From positions 1-32,851 of the forward strand of contig JAJZQV010000028.1 of the NCBI GenBank assembly GCA_021803025.1: a DNA stretch of 32,851 nt, written 5' to 3'. This stretch comes from Actinomycetes bacterium (GTDB lineage Bacteria > Actinomycetota > Actinomycetes > Propionibacteriales > Propionibacteriaceae). Of this stretch, positions 26,433 to 32,851 are shown one piece after another. Within the stretch, counting starts at the first letter, position 1. Each line of letters starts with the position of its first letter. The notes beneath the pieces are model-generated. The model had not been told where the DNA came from. It saw nothing but the letters and a program-made list of their open reading frames with translations, and did not search any database. A program made the position numbers and the translations under genes.

Positions 26433-26933
26433 TCAGAGAACGAGGGCGGACTCGCGCGCGAACGCGAAAGCGGCCTTCACGTCGGCGAGAGCCTCTCCGC
26501 CGCCGACGACGACGTGGGCACCGCCGCTGGTGAACGCCAGCACCTGCGGGCCGCACTTCTGGGCGATCGCACGGGTCAGCACCAGCGCCGCGGCAAGGGA
26601 TCCGAGCTCGAACCGGTAGCTGGTCTCGGCCAGCGCGATCTGCGTACAACCCCTACCCGACGGCTCGCCGGGCAGGAACGTGCCGACCCAGGTCGTGTAC
26701 GAGTGGCGCCCGAAGCGATACGAGATCGTCGACTCCAGCATGGGCCGGGACAGGTCGTCGCAGACAGCGCGCACGACGTCCGCGGTCGGAAAAACCGCGC
26801 ACGCATCAGTCTGGACCCCCCAGCGCCTCGCAACATCGGTGTCGAAACGCGTGACCGGCCAGACGAGTACCGAGTCAGCCACGTTGGCAGCCTGGCCACA
26901 TCGCAGGCCCCACGGGCAAACCTCGACTCGCAT
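26433..26933 (-). CDS. Hypothetical protein, unrecognised
   Basis: About 166 residues if it starts at the ATG at 26933, where GGAGG directly abuts the ATG (too close to be ideal); a GTG near 26870 (ADSVLVWPVT) is an alternative. The frame looks coding: balanced composition, SYRFGRHSYTTWVGTFLPGE in the middle, an Ala/Leu-rich helix-like segment (LGSLAAALVLTRAIA), and VLAFTSGGAHVVVGGGEALADV near the end. Cysteines occur at C6 and C11. I recognise no family, signal peptide or membrane helix. It lies 44 nt after gltD on the same strand and before the aldehyde dehydrogenase. Its base composition is less GC-rich than its neighbours, so recent acquisition is possible. Confidence 0.5.
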   Translation of the reverse strand: MRVEVCPWGLRCGQAANVADSVLVWPVTRFDTDVARRWGVQTDACAVFPTADVVRAVCDDLSRPMLESTISYRFGRHSYTTWVGTFLPGEPSGRGCTQIALAETSYRFELGSLAAALVLTRAIAQKCGPQVLAFTSGGAHVVVGGGEALADVKAAFAFARESALVL

Positions 26934-26977
26934 CCTCCGAGACCGGGCCCGCGCATGGTCGTCATGCCCGCTCGGGA

Positions 26978-28441
26978 CTAGACCGCCAGCGGGCGCGCCG
27001 TCGGCGGGATCGGCCTGGGCAGCTTCGAGGATCCGGAGAGGTACGCGTCGACCCCGTTCGCGGCGGACCGTCCCTCGGCGATGGCCCAGACGATCAGCGA
27101 CTGGCCACGGCCGGCGTCGCCGCACACGAAGACGCCGGGGACGTTGGTCTCGTACGAGTCGTTGCGGGCGATGTTGCCACGGGCATCGGTCTCGAGGCCG
27201 AGCTGCTCGATCGCCGTACGCTCCGGGCCAGTGAAGCCCATCGCGAGGAGCACGAGCTGGGCCGGGATCTCGCGCTCGGTGCCCTCCCTCGGCGTGAAGC
27301 GTCCGTCGACCAGCGTGACCTCGGACACGCGGAGCCCTGTGACGCCGGACTCCTCGTCCCCGACGAAGGCGCCGGTGTTGACCGCGTACAGTCGCTCACC
27401 GCCCTCCTCGTGCGCGGAGGAGACGCGGTAGACCATGGGGTAGGTGGGCCACGGCTGGCTTTCGGGCCTCGCCGTCGAGGGCGTCGGCATGATCTCGAGC
27501 TGGGTGACCGACTTCGCCTTCTGACGGATCGCCGTGCCGAGGCAGTCGGCGCCGGTGTCGCCGCCGCCGATGATGACGACGTCCTTGCCCGTGGCAAGGA
27601 TCTGGTCGACGACCTCCTTGCCGCGCGCGACCCTGTTGGCCTGCGGCAGGTACTCCATGGCCTGGTGGATGCCGCTGAGCTCCCGTCCCGGCACGCTCAG
27701 GTCGCGGGCGACCGTGGAGCCGATCGCGAGGACGACCGCGTCGAACCGCTCGCGGAGCTCAGCGAACGTGATGTCCGTCCCGATGGTCACCCCCGTCTTG
27801 AAGATGGTGCCCTCGAGCCGCATCTGCTTGAGGCGGCGGTCGATGACGTCCTTCTCCATCTTGAACTCGGGGATGCCGTACCGCAGCAGTCCGCCGATCT
27901 CGTCCGCCCGCTCGTACACGACGACCGTGTGGCCGGCCCTGGTGAGCTGCTGTGCAGCCGCGAGGCCGGAGGGCCCGGACCCGACGATCGCCACCGTCTT
28001 GAGGGTGTGCCACGACGCCTGCTCCGGGAGGACGCGCCGGTCGTCCCAGGCCTTGTCGATGATGGCGACCTCGACGTTCTTGATCGTCACCGGGTCGCGG
28101 GAGATGCCGACCACGCAGGCGGTCTCGCAGGGTGCCGGGCAGAGACGCCCCGTGAACTCCGGGAAGTTGTTCGTCGCGTGAAGCCGCTCGAGGGCACCCC
28201 GCCACTCGTCGCGCCAGATGAGGTCGTTCCACTCGGGGATGAGGTTCCCGAGCGGGCAGCCGCTGTGGCAGAACGGGATGCCGCAGTCCATGCAGCGACC
28301 GGCCTGCGTCTGGATGATGGGCAGCACGGCCCGTCCGGGCGTCTCCGGGTATACCTCGTGCCAGTCGGAGATCCGCTCCTCGACCGGACGCCTCGCCGCG
28401 ACAGCACGCGGCGTCGTCATGAATCCGCGAGGGTCAGCCAT
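26978..28441 (-). CDS. gltD: Glutamate synthase (NADPH) small subunit
   Basis: 487 residues. GltD feeds electrons from NADPH to GltB through FAD and two 4Fe-4S clusters. The N-terminal cluster ligands are visible in [17 protein letters not shown] and [12 protein letters not shown]. The FAD Rossmann motif is [15 protein letters not shown], and the NADPH one is [13 protein letters not shown]. The FAD C-terminal motif is [13 protein letters not shown]. The ATG at 28441 overlaps the gltB stop by 8 nt. The standard gltB-gltD pair in glutamate synthesis from glutamine and 2-oxoglutarate. Confidence 0.96.
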   Translation of the reverse strand: MADPRGFMTTPRAVAARRPVEERISDWHEVYPETPGRAVLPIIQTQAGRCMDCGIPFCHSGCPLGNLIPEWNDLIWRDEWRGALERLHATNNFPEFTGRLCPAPCETACVVGISRDPVTIKNVEVAIIDKAWDDRRVLPEQASWHTLKTVAIVGSGPSGLAAAQQLTRAGHTVVVYERADEIGGLLRYGIPEFKMEKDVIDRRLKQMRLEGTIFKTGVTIGTDITFAELRERFDAVVLAIGSTVARDLSVPGRELSGIHQAMEYLPQANRVARGKEVVDQILATGKDVVIIGGGDTGADCLGTAIRQKAKSVTQLEIMPTPSTARPESQPWPTYPMVYRVSSAHEEGGERLYAVNTGAFVGDEESGVTGLRVSEVTLVDGRFTPREGTEREIPAQLVLLAMGFTGPERTAIEQLGLETDARGNIARNDSYETNVPGVFVCGDAGRGQSLIVWAIAEGRSAANGVDAYLSGSSKLPRPIPPTARPLAV

Positions 28442-31400
28442 GAGCGGCCTCCATCATCTTCTGGGTGGTCTCGGTCTCGCCGAAGCCGGCGGCCTCCGCC
28501 TCGGCCTTCGCCCGCATGACGCGGCCGTAGTCCCGCGGGAGGATCGTCGTGAACCGGCGGCGCAGCTCGTCGTCAGAGGAGCGGAGGAGGTCCTCCGCGA
28601 CCGGCGAGCCCGTCTCGGAGACATGCCTGGCGAGCAGCTCCTTGATGCGCTCCAGGTTGGCGTCGTCGAGCTCCACGGGGTCGACGAGCTCGCTGTTCAG
28701 GCGCGTGCGCTGCAGGTCGAGCACCCACGCCACGCCACCCGACATGCCCGCGGCGACGTTCCGGCCGGTCGGGCCGAGGATGAGCGCCTCGCCGCCGGTC
28801 ATGTACTCGCAGGCATGGTCGCCGACGCCTTCGACGATCGCCGTCGCGCCGGAGTTGCGGACGCAGAAGCGCTCGCCCACGACGCCGCGGAGGATGATCT
28901 CGCCCGATGTCGCCCCGTACCCGATGACGTTGCCGGCGATGATCTGCTCCTCGGCGGCGAAGGTGGCCTCCGGGGCGGGGGCCACGATGAGCCGACCGCC
29001 GGACAGGCCCTTGCCGAGGTAGTCGTTCGCGTCGCCGACCAGCCGGAGCGTGATGCCTCGTGGCAGGAAGGCGCCGAAGCTCTGCCCCGCCGTACCGGTG
29101 AGCGTGATGTCGATCGTGTCGTCGGGAAGCCCGGCACCCTTGGTCGCCTTCGTGACGACGTGGCCGAGGACCGTGCCGACCGTACGGTCGATGTTGCGGA
29201 TCGTCGTCTCCTCCTTGACCGGGGAGCCCTTCTCGATCGCCTCGCGTGCGAGCTCGATGAGCTTCACGTCGAGCGCCTCGCCGAGCCCGTGGTCCTGGGT
29301 CGTCGTGCAGTGCAGCGGCGACGACGTCTCGACCCGGGCGAGGATCGGCGACAGGTCGAGACCCGACGCCTTCCAGTGGTCGACCGCGGGGCGCGTCTCC
29401 AGCTTCTCGACGTGCCCGACAGCCTCCTCGAGGGTCCGGAAGCCCAGCAGCGACAGGTACTCGCGGACCTCCTCGGCGATGAACTCGAAGAAGTTCACGA
29501 CGAACTCGACCTTGCCGCTGAACTTCTCGCGGAGGGCCGGGTTCTGCGTGGCCACGCCGACGGGGCACGTGTCGAGGTGGCAGACGCGCATCATGACGCA
29601 GCCCTCGACGACGAGCGGAGCCGTGGCGAAGCCGAACTCCTCCGCGCCGAGCAGTGCGGCGATGATGACGTCGCGGCCCGTCTTCAGCTGGCCGTCCGTC
29701 TGCACGACGATCCGGTCCCGCAGGCCGTTGAGCAACAGCGTCTGCTGCGTCTCGGCGAGCCCCAGCTCCCACGGTCCGCCCGCGTGCTTGAGCGAGGTGA
29801 GCGGCGCGGCGCCCGTACCGCCGTCGTGGCCCGAGATGAGCACGACGTCGGCCTTCGCCTTCGAGACGCCGGCCGCGACCGTACCCACCCCGACCTCGGC
29901 GACGAGCTTCACGTGGACCCGCGCGCTGGGGTTGGCGCACTTGAGGTCGTGGATGAGCTGCTTGAGGTCCTCGATGGAGTAGATGTCGTGGTGCGGCGGA
30001 GGCGAGATGAGGCCGACACCCGGCGTCGAGTGACGCGTCTTGGCCACCCACGGGTAGACCTTCGCGCCCGGCAGCTGGCCGCCTTCGCCCGGCTTCGCGC
30101 CCTGGGCCATCTTGATCTGGATGTCCGTGGCGTTGGTGAGGTAGTCGCTCGTCACGCCGAACCGACCGGACGCCACCTGCTTGATCGCCGAGCGTCGCGC
30201 CGGGTCGTACAGGCGGTCCGCGTCCTCGCCGCCCTCGCCCGTGTTCGACTTGGCGCCGAGCTGGTTCATGGCGATGGCCAGGGTCTCGTGCGCCTCCTTG
30301 CTGATCGAGCCGTACGACATGGCGCCCGTCGAGAACCGCGTGACGATCGAGCTCACCGGCTCGACCTCGTCGAGCGGCACCGGCTCCGGCGCCGGCTTGA
30401 GCTCCAGCAGCGAGCGCAGCGTCATGAGCCGGTGCGAGCTGTCGTTCACCAGCGACGTGTACTGCTTGAAGATGTCGTACCGGCCGGTGCGGGTCGCGTG
30501 CTGCAGACGGAACACCGTGTCAGGGTCGAAGAGGTGCTCCTCGCCCTCGCGGCGCCACTGGTACTCGCCGCCGACGGGCAGGGTGCGGTGTGCCAGCGGG
30601 ATCCCGTCGGCCGGGTAGCCGCGCAGGTGGCGGCGAAGGATCGTCTCGTGCACCTGCTCGAGGCCGATGCCGCCGAGGCGGCTCGTGGTCCCCTCGAAGT
30701 ACGCGTCGACGAGCTCCTGGCTCAGCCCTGTCGCCTCGAAGATCTGGGCGCCGGTGTAGGAGGCGATCGTCGAGACGCCCATCTTGCTCATGACCTTGAG
30801 GACGCCCTTGCCGAGCGCCTTGCGGACGTTGTAGATCGCCGTGTCCGGGTCGACCGTCACGTACAGCTCGTTGCGGGCGAGATCCTCCGCCGACTCGAAG
30901 ACGAGGTACGGGTTGATCGCGGCGGCGCCGTAGCCGATGAGCAGCGCCGCGTGGTGCACCTCGCGGACGTCGCCGGCCTCGACGACGAGCCCCACCTTCG
31001 TGCGCGTCTTGCGCCGCACGAGGTGGTGGTGCACCGCGGACGTGAGCAGGAGCGACGGGATGGGGGCGAGCTCGGCGGTCGAGTGGCGGTCGCTCAGCAC
31101 GATGATCTGGGCGCCCTCGTCGATGGCCGCGTCGACCTCGGAGCACAGCTCGTCGAGACGCGCCCGCAGCCCCTCCGCACCCTCGTCGAGCTTGTACAGG
31201 CCGCGGATGACCCGCGCCGAGTAGCCGGGCGTCTCGCCGGAGTGGTTGATCCGGACGAGCTTGGCCAGCTCGTCGGAGTCCAGGATCGGGAAGTCGATGA
31301 CGATCTGGCGGCAGCTGTCGGGTCCGGGGTCGAGCAGGTTCTTCTCGGGACCGATCGAGCTCGTGAGGCTCGTGACGAGCTCCTCGCGGATCGCGTCGAG

Positions 31401-32851
31401 CGGCGGGTTCGTGACCTGGGCGAACAGCTGGCTGAAGTAGTCGAAGAGCGTGCGATCCTTGTCGCTGAGCACGGCGAGCGGTGCGTCGTTGCCCATCGAC
31501 CCGATCGGCTCGGCACCGGTGTTGGCCATGGGGGCGACGATGATCCGCAGCGCCTCGTGGCTGTAGCCGAAGATCTGCTGGCGACGGGTGACCGACGAGT
31601 GGCTGTGGACGATGTGCTGGCGCTCGGGCAGCTCGCTGAGGTTGATGTGGCCCTGGGCGACCCACTCCGCGTACGGCTCGGCGGCGGCCAGGTCGGCCTT
31701 GACCTCCTCGTCGTCGATGACACGGTGCTGCTCCAGGTCCACGAGGAAGATACGGCCCGGGCGCAGCCGGCCCTTGCTCTCGACCTGGTCCTGCGGGATG
31801 TCGAGGACACCCGCCTCGGAGGCGAAGATGACCAGGCCGTCCTTCGTCACCCAGTAGCGCGCGGGGCGCAGGCCGTTGCGGTCCAGGGTCGCGCCGATCG
31901 TCGTGCCGTCGGTGAACGTCACGGCGGCGGGGCCGTCCCAGGGCTCCATGAGCGAGCTGTGGAACTCGTAGAACGCCCGGCGGGCCGGGTCCATCTCCGC
32001 GTTCTGCTGCCACGCCTCGGGGATCATCATGAGCACGGCGTGGGGCAGGCTCCGCCCGCCGAGGTGGAGCAGCTCCAGGACCTCGTCGAACGACGCGGAG
32101 TCGGAGCCGCCCGGCGAGCAGATCGGGAACAGCCGGTCGAGGTCTCCGGGGATGAGGTCGGAGGCGAGCAGGGTCTCGCGCGCCCGCATCCAGTTCCGGT
32201 TGCCCTTCACGGTGTTGATCTCGCCGTTGTGGGCGATGAGCCGGTACGGGTGGGCGAGCTCCCAGGCGGGGAACGTGTTCGTCGAGAAGCGGGAGTGGAC
32301 GAGCGCGAGGGCGCTTGCGAGGTCCGGGTCGTGGAGCTCGGGGTAGACAGCCTCGAGCTGGGCGGTCGTGAGCATGCCCTTGTACACGAGGGTGCGACAC
32401 GACAGCGAGGCGAAGTAGACCTTCTGCTCGTGCTGTGCGCGGCGGCGCAGCACGAAGGCGAGACGCTCGAGGTCGAGACCGGCGAGGCTGTCGTACGAGT
32501 CGACGACCAGCATCTCCATGTGGGGCATCACGTCGAGCGAGATGGGGCTCAGCGTGCTCGGGTCCGTCGGCACGGCGCGCCACGTGAGAACGCGCAAGCC
32601 CTCCTGGACGGCGATGTGGGCGATGGCGGCCTTGACGGCCTCACGGGCGCGCGCCTCGGGGGGCAGGAACGCCATGCCGACCGCGTACGAGCCCTTGGCC
32701 GGCAGCTCGACGTCTACGACCTTGCGCAGGAACGCGTCGGGCACCTGGACCAGGATCCCGGCGCCGTCGCCGGCAGCCGTGTCGGCACCGGTCGCGCCAC
32801 GGTGGTCGAGGTTGCGGAGCACCTCGAGACCCTTCTCCACGATGTCGTGGC
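28434..32851 (-). CDS. gltB: Glutamate synthase large subunit (5' end outside window)
   Basis: About 1472 codons are present, nearly the whole protein. The window edge cuts off the first part, including the nucleophilic N-terminal Cys of the glutaminase domain. The visible start is [20 protein letters not shown]. Then follow the glutaminase domain ([15 protein letters not shown]), a central domain, the FMN synthase domain ([48 protein letters not shown]) and the 3Fe-4S cluster Cys in [15 protein letters not shown]. The C-terminal GXGXG beta-helix is visible at GLSGGRLIV and [12 protein letters not shown]. Partner gltD overlaps its 3' end. Confidence 0.96.
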   Translation of the reverse strand, partial: HDIVEKGLEVLRNLDHRGATGADTAAGDGAGILVQVPDAFLRKVVDVELPAKGSYAVGMAFLPPEARAREAVKAAIAHIAVQEGLRVLTWRAVPTDPSTLSPISLDVMPHMEMLVVDSYDSLAGLDLERLAFVLRRRAQHEQKVYFASLSCRTLVYKGMLTTAQLEAVYPELHDPDLASALALVHSRFSTNTFPAWELAHPYRLIAHNGEINTVKGNRNWMRARETLLASDLIPGDLDRLFPICSPGGSDSASFDEVLELLHLGGRSLPHAVLMMIPEAWQQNAEMDPARRAFYEFHSSLMEPWDGPAAVTFTDGTTIGATLDRNGLRPARYWVTKDGLVIFASEAGVLDIPQDQVESKGRLRPGRIFLVDLEQHRVIDDEEVKADLAAAEPYAEWVAQGHINLSELPERQHIVHSHSSVTRRQQIFGYSHEALRIIVAPMANTGAEPIGSMGNDAPLAVLSDKDRTLFDYFSQLFAQVTNPPLDAIREELVTSLTSSIGPEKNLLDPGPDSCRQIVIDFPILDSDELAKLVRINHSGETPGYSARVIRGLYKLDEGAEGLRARLDELCSEVDAAIDEGAQIIVLSDRHSTAELAPIPSLLLTSAVHHHLVRRKTRTKVGLVVEAGDVREVHHAALLIGYGAAAINPYLVFESAEDLARNELYVTVDPDTAIYNVRKALGKGVLKVMSKMGVSTIASYTGAQIFEATGLSQELVDAYFEGTTSRLGGIGLEQVHETILRRHLRGYPADGIPLAHRTLPVGGEYQWRREGEEHLFDPDTVFRLQHATRTGRYDIFKQYTSLVNDSSHRLMTLRSLLELKPAPEPVPLDEVEPVSSIVTRFSTGAMSYGSISKEAHETLAIAMNQLGAKSNTGEGGEDADRLYDPARRSAIKQVASGRFGVTSDYLTNATDIQIKMAQGAKPGEGGQLPGAKVYPWVAKTRHSTPGVGLISPPPHHDIYSIEDLKQLIHDLKCANPSARVHVKLVAEVGVGTVAAGVSKAKADVVLISGHDGGTGAAPLTSLKHAGGPWELGLAETQQTLLLNGLRDRIVVQTDGQLKTGRDVIIAALLGAEEFGFATAPLVVEGCVMMRVCHLDTCPVGVATQNPALREKFSGKVEFVVNFFEFIAEEVREYLSLLGFRTLEEAVGHVEKLETRPAVDHWKASGLDLSPILARVETSSPLHCTTTQDHGLGEALDVKLIELAREAIEKGSPVKEETTIRNIDRTVGTVLGHVVTKATKGAGLPDDTIDITLTGTAGQSFGAFLPRGITLRLVGDANDYLGKGLSGGRLIVAPAPEATFAAEEQIIAGNVIGYGATSGEIILRGVVGERFCVRNSGATAIVEGVGDHACEYMTGGEALILGPTGRNVAAGMSGGVAWVLDLQRTRLNSELVDPVELDDANLERIKELLARHVSETGSPVAEDLLRSSDDELRRRFTTILPRDYGRVMRAKAEAEAAGFGETETTQKMMEAAHG

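Overview
The window is a gene-dense, very GC-rich stretch of an actinobacterial chromosome. Third codon positions are G/C-rich, GTG starts are frequent, and many genes join by 4-nt ATGA/GTGA overlaps. Gene content and order (yebC–ruvCAB–yajC–secDF–apt–rel, a PriA-type hisA, a DnaE1-type polymerase, a Cheo-type LexA box) point to Actinomycetes, probably Micrococcales. That lower rank is inference. No phage, transposon, rRNA, tRNA or CRISPR was found.

Layout. (1) 1–7411, minus strand: recombination, secretion and stringent-response block, read yebC > ruvC > ruvA > ruvB > yajC > secD > secF > apt > rel. rel runs off the left edge. A LexA box sits over the start of the ruvCAB unit, and a hairpin covers the rel ribosome binding site. 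(2) 7480–8481: tandem-GNAT protein behind a duplicated 15-bp promoter-like element. (3) 8574–14010, minus: an unusual unit in which hisA/priA is followed by a fatty acyl reductase–HAD fusion, a LarA-like protein without recognisable LarA active-site motifs, and a small PlsC-like protein. Junctions are overlapping or 9 nt apart. (4) 14011–14306: a 296-bp gap holding four copies of a ~26-nt motif arranged as a symmetric inverted array. (5) 14307–17951, minus: hisD-hisC-hisB-hisH, every junction a 4-nt overlap, with hisD probably leaderless. (6) 18057–19315, plus: DUF554 membrane protein and YbaK-type deacylase, divergent from hisD across a region with a perfect 7-7-7 inverted repeat. (7) 19336–24129, minus: dnaE, a four-TM protein, and a DinB-like gene without a credible start, lying in frame behind the stop of the gene before it. 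(8) 24396–26292, minus: aldehyde dehydrogenase plus its usual partner DUF779. (9) 26433–26933: unrecognised small protein. (10) 26978–32851, minus: gltB (5' end outside the window) and gltD, the two glutamate synthase subunits.

Most of the window is housekeeping: Holliday-junction processing, Sec export, purine salvage, histidine and glutamate synthesis, replication. The two places that look least described are the inverted repeat array (14109–14280) and the hisA-linked FAR/HAD–LarA-like–PlsC-like cluster just downstream of it. The cluster suggests a fatty-acyl or lipid-modifying pathway co-expressed with a histidine/tryptophan enzyme.
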